64,000 nt of DNA from Verrucomicrobiota bacterium. Its GTDB lineage: Bacteria > Verrucomicrobiota > Verrucomicrobiia > Opitutales > Opitutaceae. Below, piece by piece: positions 39,493 to 47,475 of this stretch (the first letter of the stretch is position 1; each line of letters opens with the position of its first letter). Where the stretch lies: positions 85,357 to 149,356 of the forward strand of contig JAEZGX010000016.1 in assembly GCA_023416735.1 (NCBI GenBank). Direction: 5' to 3'. The translations under genes and the position numbers were made by a program. The notes beneath the pieces were generated by a model. The model had not been told where the DNA came from, did no database searches, and was given only the letters and a program-made list of their open reading frames with translations.

Positions 39493-41176
39493 TTACGTCC
39501 CCCTTCTGCGCATCTTTGCGGCCATCCCCCTGCTCGTTCTCCCCGCCTTCGCCGCAACAACCCAAAACCCAAAACTCAAAACCCAAAACCAACTCCCTTC
39601 GCCCTCGGCGAAGAACATCCTCGCCCACACCACCATCCTCGCCTCCGACGACTTCGAAGGCCGCGCCCCCGGCACCGCCGGCGAGGAAAAAACCGTCGCC
39701 TACCTCACCGACCAATTCAAAAAACTCGGCCTCGCTCCCGGCAATCCCGACGGCACCTACACCCAGTCCGTCCCGCTCGTCGGCATCACCACCCGCGCGA
39801 ATCTCACCTTCACCGTCAACGGCCAGCCGTTCGACCTCGCGCCCGTCAACGACTACCTCGGCAACACCACCCGCGTCGTCGACCGTATCCAAATCTCTGA
39901 CACCGATCTCGTCTTCGTCGGCTACGGTATCGTCGCACCTGAATTTGATTGGGACGACTACAAGGGCCTCGATGTCCGCGGCAAAACCGTCGTCATGCTC
40001 GTCAACGACCCGCCCGTCACCGACGCCTCCGGCCAGCTCGATCCCACGATGTTCGGCGGCAAGGCCATGACCTACTACGGTCGCTGGACCTACAAATACG
40101 AGATCGCCGCCGCCAAAGGCGCCGCCGGCTGCCTCATCGTCCACGAGACCGTCGCCGCCTCCTATCCCTTCGCCGTCCTCGTCGGCTCCAACATGGGCGA
40201 AAACTTCGAACTCGCCACGCCCGACAAAAACGCCGGCCACGTCGCCATGGACGGCTGGCTCACCCACGACGCCGCCACCCGCCTTTTCGCCGCCGCCGGC
40301 CACGATTACGAAGCCCTCAAAAAAGCCGCCGCCCGCCGCGACTTCCAACCCGTCTCCTTCAACGCCCAGGTTTCCTTCGAGATCAAAAACAACCTGCGCC
40401 ACGTCGATTCGAAAAACATCGTCGCCAAAATCGAAGGCTCCGATCCGTCGTTGAAAAACGAATACGTCATCTACACCGCACACTGGGACCACCTTGGACG
40501 CGATCCGCGCCTCACCGGCGACCAGATCTACAACGGTGCCGGCGACAACGCCTCCGGCGTTGCCACCCTTCTCGAAATCGCCCGCACCTTCGCTTCACTC
40601 CCGCCCGATCAGCGTCCTAAACGCAGCCTCCTCTTCCTCGCCGTCACCGCCGAGGAAAAAGGCCTCCTCGGCTCCCGCTACTACGCGCAAAATCCCCTCT
40701 ACCCCCTCGAGCGCACGCTCGCCGCCATCAACATCGACGGCGCCAACCAATTCGGCCGCACCACCGACATGGTCACGATCGGCTTCGGCGCCTCCACGAT
40801 CGACGACATCGGCATCGCCGTCGCCAAAGAACAGGGCCGCACCATGCTCCCCGAGAAATTCCCCGAATACGGCTTCTACTACCGCAGCGACCACTTCGAA
40901 TTCGCGAAGGTCGGCGTCCCCGCCTACTACGCCGAATCCGGCACGCTCTTCGAAGGTCACCCACCCGAGTTCGGCGAGAAACTGGTCCAGGACTACATCG
41001 CCAACGACTACCACAAACCTTCCGACGAGGTGAAACCCGACTGGACCTTCGAAGGTGCCGCGCAGGACGCCGAATTCCTTTTCGAAGTCGGCCGCCGTAT
41101 CGCCAATTCAGATACCTGGCCCGAATGGCGCCCCGGCAACGAATTCAAAGCCCGCCGCGACGCCCTGCTCCGATAG
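39473..41176 (+). CDS. M28-family metallopeptidase with PA domain
   Basis: 567 residues with a signal peptide (VPLLRIFAAIPLLVLPAFAA). Residues ~45-135 form a first part of the peptidase/N-terminal region (FEGRAPGTAGEEKTVAYLTD), ~150-320 hold a protease-associated (PA) insertion, and the zinc peptidase core follows: YTAHWDHLGRD (His), YNGAGDNASGVATLLEIA (bridging Asp), FLAVTAEEKGLLGSRYYAQN (catalytic and zinc Glu), NIDGANQFG (Asp) and NDYHKPSDE (last His). All expected ligands are present. It probably acts in the periplasm or outside as an aminopeptidase. Its start overlaps the end of the OppA-like gene by 20 bp, and the signal-peptide coding region again resembles the repeat at 37891. Confidence 0.88.
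   Translation: MSTSLRNYVPLLRIFAAIPLLVLPAFAATTQNPKLKTQNQLPSPSAKNILAHTTILASDDFEGRAPGTAGEEKTVAYLTDQFKKLGLAPGNPDGTYTQSVPLVGITTRANLTFTVNGQPFDLAPVNDYLGNTTRVVDRIQISDTDLVFVGYGIVAPEFDWDDYKGLDVRGKTVVMLVNDPPVTDASGQLDPTMFGGKAMTYYGRWTYKYEIAAAKGAAGCLIVHETVAASYPFAVLVGSNMGENFELATPDKNAGHVAMDGWLTHDAATRLFAAAGHDYEALKKAAARRDFQPVSFNAQVSFEIKNNLRHVDSKNIVAKIEGSDPSLKNEYVIYTAHWDHLGRDPRLTGDQIYNGAGDNASGVATLLEIARTFASLPPDQRPKRSLLFLAVTAEEKGLLGSRYYAQNPLYPLERTLAAINIDGANQFGRTTDMVTIGFGASTIDDIGIAVAKEQGRTMLPEKFPEYGFYYRSDHFEFAKVGVPAYYAESGTLFEGHPPEFGEKLVQDYIANDYHKPSDEVKPDWTFEGAAQDAEFLFEVGRRIANSDTWPEWRPGNEFKARRDALLR
39556..39593 (+). repeat. Word-like repeat inserted near the N-terminus of the M28 peptidase
   Basis: ACAACCCAAAACCCAAAACT followed by CAAAACCCAAAACCAAC encodes TTQNPKLKTQNQL just after the signal peptide. 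The low-complexity phrase (CCAAAAC units) has no counterpart in typical M28 peptidases and matches the kind of word repeat found between genes here. Confidence 0.55.
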
Positions 41177-41180
41177 GTGG

Positions 41181-41201
41181 AGCCCGACATCCCGTCGGGC
41201 T
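41181..41201. terminator. Hairpin between convergent M28 and methyltransferase genes
   Basis: AGCCCGAC at 41181-41188 pairs perfectly with GTCGGGCT at 41194-41201 around a 5-base loop. It lies 4 bp after the M28 stop codon and 31 bp from the end of the convergent methyltransferase gene. No T-tract follows, so its role as a bidirectional terminator is inferred from position. Confidence 0.5.
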
Positions 41202-41232
41202 GATCGCCCCGCGTCACCAGCGATCCCTGCTC

Positions 41233-42084
41233 CTACCGCGCGCCCCCAAACCGCGCATCATACCGATCCAGCCCGAACGGCGGCCGATAAATCCACTGCG
41301 GATTCGCCCACTCCATCGGGCGCGCCTCCATCAACACTCGCCCGCGCATGAATTCCGGCGGGTGAAACTTCAACCGCGGCACGTCGAAATAACAGGCGTT
41401 GAGCATGTCGTGCAGGCATCGGATCGTCGGCACCGTCCAGTTGCTCGGATCGCTTCGCTCCGGTTCCGCCGTCCCGCCAAATCCATCCTCCGGCCCATAC
41501 AAGAAATCGATCGACGACTTCCGATGCTCGTTGCTCGCCGCACTCTCCACGATCACGCACCCGCCCGGTTTCACCGCATGCCGCAGCTGCGTCAAAGCCG
41601 ACATCACATGCGTGAGGTGATACACCACGCCTAAACACAGCACGATGTCGAAGCGCCGCCCGAGTTTCTCCAACTCATAAACACTCACGTCTCCGCGATA
41701 CTTCACCCGCGATCGCAGCGCCTCGTGCGCCAGCTGAAATCCCTCGCCCGGTTCGGGCGACGGATTTGTGTCAATGAGTCCCTCCCCCGAAATTTGCGTC
41801 CAATGCTGCGAATTATCGTCCGTCGCCAGCACCTCCGCCGCGCCTCTTCGCTCCGCGTAAAAACTCCAGTAGCCATCCCAGCAACCGATATCGAGCACGC
41901 TCTTCCCGCGAAAATCCACCGAGTCGAGAAACCGCTCGTTCTCCGCCCAGATCGCGCGATGCGGATGCTTCGGCCGCGACACGCACCCGCCGCCAAAGTC
42001 GAACTCGTGATACCACGCCTCGTAGGCCGCGATCTTCGCCCGCAATTCTGCACTGGCTCCCGCCTTTTGTGCGTCGTCGTTCAT
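41233..42084 (-). CDS. DUF1698 / CmoB-like SAM-dependent methyltransferase
   Basis: 283 residues from MNDDAQKAGASAELRAKIAA; a GTG start six codons upstream (42102) would overlap the stop of the NHL-protein gene as GTGA. The Rossmann core is FRGKSVLDIGCWDGYWSFYA (motif I) and FDIVLCLGVVYHLTHVMSAL, followed by AVKPGGCVIVESAA. The arrangement of conserved W, Y and H residues around WYHEFDFG resembles DUF1698 proteins and the CmoB tRNA-modification family. The substrate is not identifiable: tRNA, small molecule or glycan are all possible. It follows the NHL gene directly on the same strand. Confidence 0.78.
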   Translation of the reverse strand: MNDDAQKAGASAELRAKIAAYEAWYHEFDFGGGCVSRPKHPHRAIWAENERFLDSVDFRGKSVLDIGCWDGYWSFYAERRGAAEVLATDDNSQHWTQISGEGLIDTNPSPEPGEGFQLAHEALRSRVKYRGDVSVYELEKLGRRFDIVLCLGVVYHLTHVMSALTQLRHAVKPGGCVIVESAASNEHRKSSIDFLYGPEDGFGGTAEPERSDPSNWTVPTIRCLHDMLNACYFDVPRLKFHPPEFMRGRVLMEARPMEWANPQWIYRPPFGLDRYDARFGGAR

Positions 42085-42098
42085 ATAAGCAACGTCCC

Positions 42099-44978
42099 TC
42101 ACTCCACCTCGTAAACCTCCACCAGCGCCACGCCCGTCCCACCGTCCGCTCCGCTGACGTGCGCCGTATAAACCCCCGGCTCCAAACTCACCAACAACGC
42201 CGCATCCCTGCTCGTATCCGCTTCCAAACTACCCGCACCCGTCCGCGAAAACGCCTCCTTCAACACCGCCGCCCCTCCCCAATCGTCATTCGCGTCAATC
42301 TCCACCCCACCGCGAAACAGCCGCAGCGTCGGATCGACGAGCGCCCCGCTCACACCCTGCTGCGCCAACGACGGCCCCACCCCGCGAATCAGCACCGTCT
42401 TCGGCGTCTCTCCGACGAGCACAAATCCCGCAATCAAGACATCATTTCCCGTGCCCGCCCGCGACCGCACCGCGAGGGCCTTCAGCTTACCACCTCCTCC
42501 TAAATCCGCATCATAGACCTCCGCCAGGGCCACGCCCTCATCGCTCCCCATTGCCACCACATGCACGGTATAAGCGCCCGCCGGAAGCGACGACATCAAC
42601 GCCGCGTCTTTCGACCCCTGCCGCGGTGTCCCCGCCCCGAGTCGCGCAAACAACGGGATCAGCTCGGAGGACCAGTCGTCATTCTGCGCAACAAGCTCAC
42701 CCCGATCGAAAACCTGCAGCTTCGGGTCGCGCACCACGTCGTCCAACCCGGTATCGGTCAGCGTCGGCCCCAATCCCCGCACCAGCACGTCGTGAGCCTC
42801 TGCGCCCTCGACCGCAAACCCCATGATCAACGTCCGATCTCCCGCCCCCGCGCGACTCCGCACCGCCAGCGCCGCCAACCGCGTATCCGAATTCTCCCAC
42901 ACCGGCACACCGACCCGGATCGCATGATTGTCGGTATCCGCAACGTAGAGATTTCCTGCTGTATCTACCGCCACACTTTGCGGATTGTTGAACCCGGCTG
43001 CTGCGCCTTTGCCATCGTCACTATCGAACGCCGTCGCGTCACTACCTCCGATCGTTGAGATCTCCCCGTCCCGAGAAATCACCCGAATCGCCTCCTGTCC
43101 GCTCTCCACCAGGAAGATGTTGCCGCGGTGGTCTGCCGCTAAGCCGATCGGCATCGTGAAGCGCCTCGGCCAACCCGGCGGTCCAGCCGGCGGAGCCGCG
43201 AAGTAGCTCATCACTCCGTCTGGAGAGACGCGATACACACCCGGCCACAGATTCGTCCATCTGGTCTCCACGCCATCGGCCACGTAAACGTTTCCAGCGA
43301 GATCAACCGCCAGCCCATGCGGCGCATACAACCGGGCTTCAGCTCCTTTTCCTGGCATGGCGACGGGCGGCCCTGGCCGCGGTCCAGGACCGCCCGCCAA
43401 GGTAGTCACTCCACCTTCTGGCGAGATCTTCCGTATCGCTAAATTTCCGGTATCCAAAACGTAGATACTCCCTGCGCGATCCACGGCGACCTCGGCGGGC
43501 TGGTTGAAGCGTGCCGCCGCACCGGGGCCGTCCCCGTAACCGGCCTGACCTGCCATTCCCGCAAATGTCGTCACTTCTCCTGCAACGCTGATACGCCGGA
43601 TCGTGTGATTCTCGCGATCGGCCACATAGATTTCCCCCGCCGCGTTCACCGCGACACTCCGTGGCTCGGCGAAGCGCGCCTGCGGCCCGAAGCCATCTTG
43701 TTCGCCTTTCTGCCCCACGGCTCCCGCGAGCGTGCTCACCACGCCTCCGGGCGAAACCTTTCGGATGACACAGTTGCCCACGTCTGCGACGTAAACGATG
43801 CCCGACCGATCGACCGCGATCCCGGTCGGTGAACTAAACCTGGCCTCTGCGCTCACTGCGTCGGCATACCCGCTCTCGCCCGGACCGCCCGCATGGATTG
43901 TCACTGTCCCGTCTGGCGTGATTTTCCGGACACAGCTTTCATATCCGTCCGCGACAAAGACATTTCCCAAAGAATCAATCGCCACATCAGTGTCATACGA
44001 GATCAGTCGCGTTCGTTGTTCAGTTCCGGCTCCGGACAGCAATTTCCCGCCCAGCCACGTTGTGACTTCGCCCGCCGGACTGATCCGGCGGAGAGTCGTG
44101 CCGCGTGCGTCGACGACATAGGCGAAGCCGTTGCCGGCGACGGCAATCGCTTCAGGCCATACGAACTTCGCTTCGGGACCGACACCGTCACGCTGCTCCA
44201 AACCTCCTCCAACAGAACCAGCGATCGTCTCAACCCGGCCCGAAAGGGAGACTCTTCGCACCACTCGATTCGAAGTGTCCGCCACATACAACTGCCCGTC
44301 CGGCGCCAGCGCGATGTCCAACTGAGTCCCGAAGCGAGCCGCAGCTCCCACACCATCCACCCAGCCGCTTTCATCCGCTTTTCCCGCCAGCGTCGATACG
44401 ACTCCGGAAGCAGCAATCACCTCGATACTGCTTCCCTTCGCCGCATAAACGTTTCCCACACCATCAGCCACCAAGCGGGATCCACCACCCGCATGCCAGC
44501 CGGGCGCATCCGGCCAGTCGTAATCACTCAGGAATCCGGAAAATGTGGTCACCTCACCCGAAGGGCTAATCTTCCTGATAGCTGTGTTATCAGCCACATA
44601 GACATTGCCCAACGGATCAGCCGCGATCCCGCCCAACCATGAAAATCTTGCTGCGGCGCCACGACCATCGACGGCCCCCGATTTTCTCGGGAAACCGGCC
44701 AGCGTCGTTACCACACCGTTGGGCGTGATCTTGCGCACGACGTAGTTGTGTCTGTCTGCGACATACGCGTTGCCTGCAACATCGACCGCAATGGAGCTCG
44801 GTGCACGAAAGCGCGCCGCCTTTCCTACTCCGTCAGCGTAGCCGCCACCTCCCGCTGATCCTGCCAAATGGCTAAAGCGATATGTAACCGTAGCCGGCTC
44901 CGCACCTCGGCTCCACCCAGCGCCTGTCAGCAGTGCAACAACGACAACCCACGGTATCCGCGCAGCCAATTTCTTCAT
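42099..44978 (-). CDS. Secreted NHL-repeat protein with two C-terminal modules
   Basis: 959 residues with a signal peptide (MKKLAARIPWVVVVALLTGA). Residues ~30-690 consist of about a dozen NHL units of the form 'ARF..P.GIAVD..GN.YVAD..N..IRKI.P.G.VTTLAG', so a long beta-propeller structure (probably two propellers) is expected. The C-terminal ~260 residues hold two tandem modules (ALAVRSRAGAGDRTLIMGFA, LVRGLGPTLTDTG, VAQNDDWSSELI, GVALAEVYDAD and the matching second set) that recur at the ends of many Verrucomicrobia secreted proteins. No catalytic motif is seen; a surface or extracellular binding role is likely. Confidence 0.85.
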   Translation of the reverse strand: MKKLAARIPWVVVVALLTGAGWSRGAEPATVTYRFSHLAGSAGGGGYADGVGKAARFRAPSSIAVDVAGNAYVADRHNYVVRKITPNGVVTTLAGFPRKSGAVDGRGAAARFSWLGGIAADPLGNVYVADNTAIRKISPSGEVTTFSGFLSDYDWPDAPGWHAGGGSRLVADGVGNVYAAKGSSIEVIAASGVVSTLAGKADESGWVDGVGAAARFGTQLDIALAPDGQLYVADTSNRVVRRVSLSGRVETIAGSVGGGLEQRDGVGPEAKFVWPEAIAVAGNGFAYVVDARGTTLRRISPAGEVTTWLGGKLLSGAGTEQRTRLISYDTDVAIDSLGNVFVADGYESCVRKITPDGTVTIHAGGPGESGYADAVSAEARFSSPTGIAVDRSGIVYVADVGNCVIRKVSPGGVVSTLAGAVGQKGEQDGFGPQARFAEPRSVAVNAAGEIYVADRENHTIRRISVAGEVTTFAGMAGQAGYGDGPGAAARFNQPAEVAVDRAGSIYVLDTGNLAIRKISPEGGVTTLAGGPGPRPGPPVAMPGKGAEARLYAPHGLAVDLAGNVYVADGVETRWTNLWPGVYRVSPDGVMSYFAAPPAGPPGWPRRFTMPIGLAADHRGNIFLVESGQEAIRVISRDGEISTIGGSDATAFDSDDGKGAAAGFNNPQSVAVDTAGNLYVADTDNHAIRVGVPVWENSDTRLAALAVRSRAGAGDRTLIMGFAVEGAEAHDVLVRGLGPTLTDTGLDDVVRDPKLQVFDRGELVAQNDDWSSELIPLFARLGAGTPRQGSKDAALMSSLPAGAYTVHVVAMGSDEGVALAEVYDADLGGGGKLKALAVRSRAGTGNDVLIAGFVLVGETPKTVLIRGVGPSLAQQGVSGALVDPTLRLFRGGVEIDANDDWGGAAVLKEAFSRTGAGSLEADTSRDAALLVSLEPGVYTAHVSGADGGTGVALVEVYEVE

Positions 44979-45070
44979 CTACCCCTGACGACCGCCGGGC
45001 ACGTCTCACCCGCTATTCTCCCGTATCAAAACACAACCTCTCCGCCCCAACCCGCCACCGCCGACACACC

Positions 45071-45150
45071 CTTCGCGTCCCTTCGTGTCCTTCGCGGTTC
45101 AAAAAACCGCCGCCTCAATCATCCGTGTCCCTCCGCGTCCATCCTTGGCC
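45071..45150 (+). repeat. Two word-like repeats between NHL gene and lexA
   Basis: CTTCGCGTCCCTTCGTGTCC then TTCGCGGTTC at 45071-45100 and ATCCGTGTCCCTCCGCGTCC then ATCC at 45121-45144 occupy most of the 179-bp gap between the NHL gene start and the lexA stop. They combine the vocabulary of the copies at 7176 and 33841. Confidence 0.5.
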
Positions 45151-45157
45151 CCTACCC

Positions 45158-45760
45158 TCACCGCCGCGCCCTTCCAATCACCCCCACCAAAACCCCCTGC
45201 ACCACCAAATTCTCCTTCGGCACGATCGCCGCATAACGCGCATTCTCCGCCTTCAACACCGGCTTCCCTTTCACATACGCCAGCCGCTTCAACGTCGTCG
45301 TCGTATTATCCACCAGCGCCGCCACGATGTCGCCCGCCTTCGCCTCGCGCCGCTCCAGCACCGCGATATCCCCGTCCAAAATATGCGCATCGATCATCGA
45401 ATCGCCGTGCACCTCCAATCCCCACAACCGATCCGCTTTCCTCACCCGGAAAATCGCCGGATCGAATCGTATCATCTCCTTCGGCTGCTCCTCGCTGAGT
45501 GACGGCGCGCCCGCCGGAATCGTCCCATAAATCGGCAGCTCGAGATGCCCCTGCACCTCCCCCGGCTTTAAACCCCACGTGCCCATCTCCGTCTGATGCA
45601 CTCGGCCCTTCTTCGCCAACGCCCGCAGATGGTTCATCGCCGCATTCTGGCTGCTGTATCCAAAATGCCGTTGCAGCTCGCGCGTGCTCGGCGGAAAGCC
45701 CCGCTCCGCCTGCACCCCGCGAATGTAATCGAGAATCGCTTCTTGTTTTTCGGTGAGCAT
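45158..45760 (-). CDS. lexA: LexA repressor (SOS regulator, S24 autopeptidase)
   Basis: 200 residues from MLTEKQEAILDYIRGVQAER; the more upstream ATG and GTG candidates would place the operator inside the gene, so 45760 is chosen. The winged helix-turn-helix is residues ~3-65 (PPSTRELQRHFGYSSQNAAM, NHLRALAKKGRV). The self-cleavage site is IPAGAPSL (Ala-Gly), and the catalytic Ser-Lys pair is in VHGDSMIDAHILDGD and TTTLKRLAYVKGK. The gene represses DNA-damage genes until RecA* triggers autoproteolysis. The perfect LexA box 7 bp upstream shows autoregulation. Confidence 0.95.
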   Translation of the reverse strand: MLTEKQEAILDYIRGVQAERGFPPSTRELQRHFGYSSQNAAMNHLRALAKKGRVHQTEMGTWGLKPGEVQGHLELPIYGTIPAGAPSLSEEQPKEMIRFDPAIFRVRKADRLWGLEVHGDSMIDAHILDGDIAVLERREAKAGDIVAALVDNTTTTLKRLAYVKGKPVLKAENARYAAIVPKENLVVQGVLVGVIGRARR

Positions 45761-45767
45761 GTCCGCG

Positions 45768-45781
45768 TGTTCGTTCGAACA
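45768..45781. promoter_or_regulatory. LexA operator (SOS box), TGTTC-N4-GAACA
   Basis: TGTTCGTTCGAACA lies 7 bp upstream of the chosen lexA start (45760). It matches exactly the 14-bp palindrome TGTTC-N4-GAACA reported as the LexA-binding motif of Verrucomicrobia. It is the only such site I could find in this window by eye. The core TTCGAA is itself a smaller palindrome. Confidence 0.9.
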
Positions 45782-45822
45782 CATGGAGTGACCCACCCGG
45801 CTTTTGCAAGCCTCACCTCAGT

Positions 45823-45856
45823 TGTAGGGCGGGGGTCTGCCGCTCCAGCCGCTCCC
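45823..45856. repeat. GC-rich hairpin repeat (GTAGGGCGGGGTC type), copy 2 (degenerate)
   Basis: TGTAGGGCGGGGGTCTGCCG then CTCCAGCCGCTCC lies upstream of lexA and after the gene at 45870 (minus strand). It shares the first half of the copy at 5257 but the second arm has decayed. Confidence 0.45.
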
Positions 45857-45869
45857 ACATTCAACTATC

Positions 45870-46454
45870 TCACGGGCCCCCGCTCGCCGGCCCGGGCTGC
45901 GACGGTTTATCCGTATCCTTCGTCCAATTACCGTCGTAATCCTTCCCCTGCGACTCCGCATACGTCCGACTCAGGTTCTCGCGCGTCTCGCTCGCATGCG
46001 ATTCCGCGCCGGAGCTCTCCCGCTGCCGGCGCTCCGTTTCCTCATCGCGCCTTTCGCCGCGATCTTTTCGACCGCCCACCAGCGCATGCCGGTCTTCCGT
46101 CGACTGGTCGCGACTATCCTGCCCGCCGAGATTCTCCGGCTGCTCCTGCCGCATGCTTTCGCGGCGCTGCTCCGCCGACTGCTCGCCGTATCGCTCGCGC
46201 GCATACCGCGCATCACTGTGCGTCCCTTCTGTATCCGGTTTCTCGCTACCGGCCGACGATCCCGCCGGCCCTCTCCGCTCCTGGCGTTGATCGTAGTCTC
46301 GCGCTTCGCTCTGACGCGAGCCGCCTTGATCGTCGTGCCCGCGAGCCGACGTCGCCCGCCGCTCGTCGCGACCGGAACCCGCGCCGCGGAAGTGGGCGTC
46401 GTCTTCATGACGACCGGCGGGCGGTGTGGAAGAGGTCTTCGTATTCTTCGACAT
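45870..46454 (-). CDS. Very hydrophilic low-complexity protein
   Basis: 194 residues from MSKNTKTSSTPPAGRHEDDA. The composition is dominated by R, E, D, G, S, Q and H with almost no hydrophobic residue, e.g. HDDQGGSRQSEARDYDQRQE and GRKDRGERRDEETERRQRES. It has no signal peptide, membrane segment or known domain and is probably disordered. The strand choice rests on the start context and the absence of a better opposite-strand gene; it could be a stress-related disordered protein or a non-coding stretch. Confidence 0.45.
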   Translation of the reverse strand: MSKNTKTSSTPPAGRHEDDAHFRGAGSGRDERRATSARGHDDQGGSRQSEARDYDQRQERRGPAGSSAGSEKPDTEGTHSDARYARERYGEQSAEQRRESMRQEQPENLGGQDSRDQSTEDRHALVGGRKDRGERRDEETERRQRESSGAESHASETRENLSRTYAESQGKDYDGNWTKDTDKPSQPGPASGGP

Positions 46455-46647
46455 AAGAGAGAAAGGTTTCCTGCAACGTAGCACTGCCCCAGCAAAATCG
46501 ACATGGGGTTCACTCCCACCGCCGCCATCCTGCCACATGCGGCGTAACGCCTCTCCCCAACCCGATCTCGTCACGCCAAGAATCGGGGCGCGACCCGATG
46601 GCCGCGCGTCGCTCGCTGATTATCTTGCGGCCCAACCCCTTGCTCCC

Positions 46648-46989
46648 ATGCCCAAAGCAGCAGCGAAAAAACGCGCCCGCCAAGACGCTCGCGCCGGAAA
46701 AAAACCTTCCGCCCAAGCAGGCGAATTCGTCCGCGAAGAGATGCGCGAATACAAACGCGGCAGCGGCAACGTCCGCTCCCGCAAACAAGCCGTCGCCATC
46801 GGCCTCTCCGAAGCGCGCCGCGCCGGCGTCAAACTCGGCACTCCCAAGAAAGGCCAGACGTCCGCCGCCACCCGTAAGAAAGCGAAACGCGATTCCGCCA
46901 TCGGCCGCGGTAAAGCCAAGCCTTCCCACACCCGCTCCCGCGCCGCGAAGAAAGCCGCCCGCACTCGCGCGAAAAAACGTTCGCGCTAG
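46648..46989 (+). CDS. Small basic protein, DUF6496-like
   Basis: 113 residues from MPKAAAKKRARQDARAGKKP. The protein is strongly basic with Lys/Arg/Ala-rich ends; the middle (AGEFVREEMREYKRGSGNVR, SRKQAVAIGLSEARRAGVKL) is the recognisable core shared by a family of small DUF6496 proteins found in many soil bacteria. DNA or RNA binding is plausible from charge, not from any motif. A hairpin repeat at 47005 follows the stop codon. Confidence 0.75.
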   Translation: MPKAAAKKRARQDARAGKKPSAQAGEFVREEMREYKRGSGNVRSRKQAVAIGLSEARRAGVKLGTPKKGQTSAATRKKAKRDSAIGRGKAKPSHTRSRAAKKAARTRAKKRSR

Positions 46990-47004
46990 CAGCACTCGCT
47001 CACC

Positions 47005-47032
47005 GCCGGGCGGGGATCTCCCGGCCCCGCCG
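47005..47032. repeat. GC-rich hairpin repeat (GGGCGGGGATCTCCCGGCCCC type), copy 3
   Basis: GGGCGGGGATCTCCCGGCCC followed by CGCC lies just after the DUF6496-like gene. GGCGGGG and CCCCGCC arms form a strong hairpin. It is a member of the same dispersed family as the copy at 5257. Confidence 0.6.
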
Positions 47033-47054
47033 CTCAATCCCAGCCAGTCCCTCC

Positions 47055-47270
47055 TCACGCCGGCGGCGTATGCCGCTGCGCCGTATCCGATTTTTGGTTA
47101 CTCGAAGTGCTCGACGCACTGGGCGTGGGATATTCCGAAGCCGGACTCTTCACCGTGACGTCGTCACCCGGGCTCGTGCGTCCCACCGCGCGTTTGCGTC
47201 CACTCATGAACGCCACCAAAAGCCCCACGACGACTACCGCGCCAATAACAAGAACAAGGATGTATCCCAT
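47055..47270 (-). CDS. Small single-pass membrane protein
   Basis: 71 residues: MGYILVLVIGAVVVVGLLVA is a membrane segment at the N-terminus, followed by a basic stop-transfer patch (SGRKRAVGRT) and a Ser/Thr/Pro-rich tail. No family recognised; the hydrophobic segment and clear topology make it more likely real than a shadow ORF, but short length keeps this tentative. Confidence 0.5.
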   Translation of the reverse strand: MGYILVLVIGAVVVVGLLVAFMSGRKRAVGRTSPGDDVTVKSPASEYPTPSASSTSSNQKSDTAQRHTPPA

Positions 47271-47475
47271 GATCGCGCACAGTAGCCCGCTCCTCGCGCC
47301 CCCGCTATCGGCAGATCGCCCCCCAAGGCCCTAGGCAATTCCGCGATCACCTTCCTCTGCTTCGCTAAAACTAGCGGGCGTGACCGCGAATCCCGGGATT
47401 TCGCCCGTGATTTGCACGCTCGAGCCCCCAAGCCGCGTTTGGCCCACGCCGGCCAACCAGTATAAAAGCGTTCGC

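Noticed and set aside
45761..45796. Longer lexA start (MGHSMCSNEHAD)
   Set aside because: It would place the perfect LexA operator within the coding sequence; LexA proteins normally begin at the MLTEKQ position.
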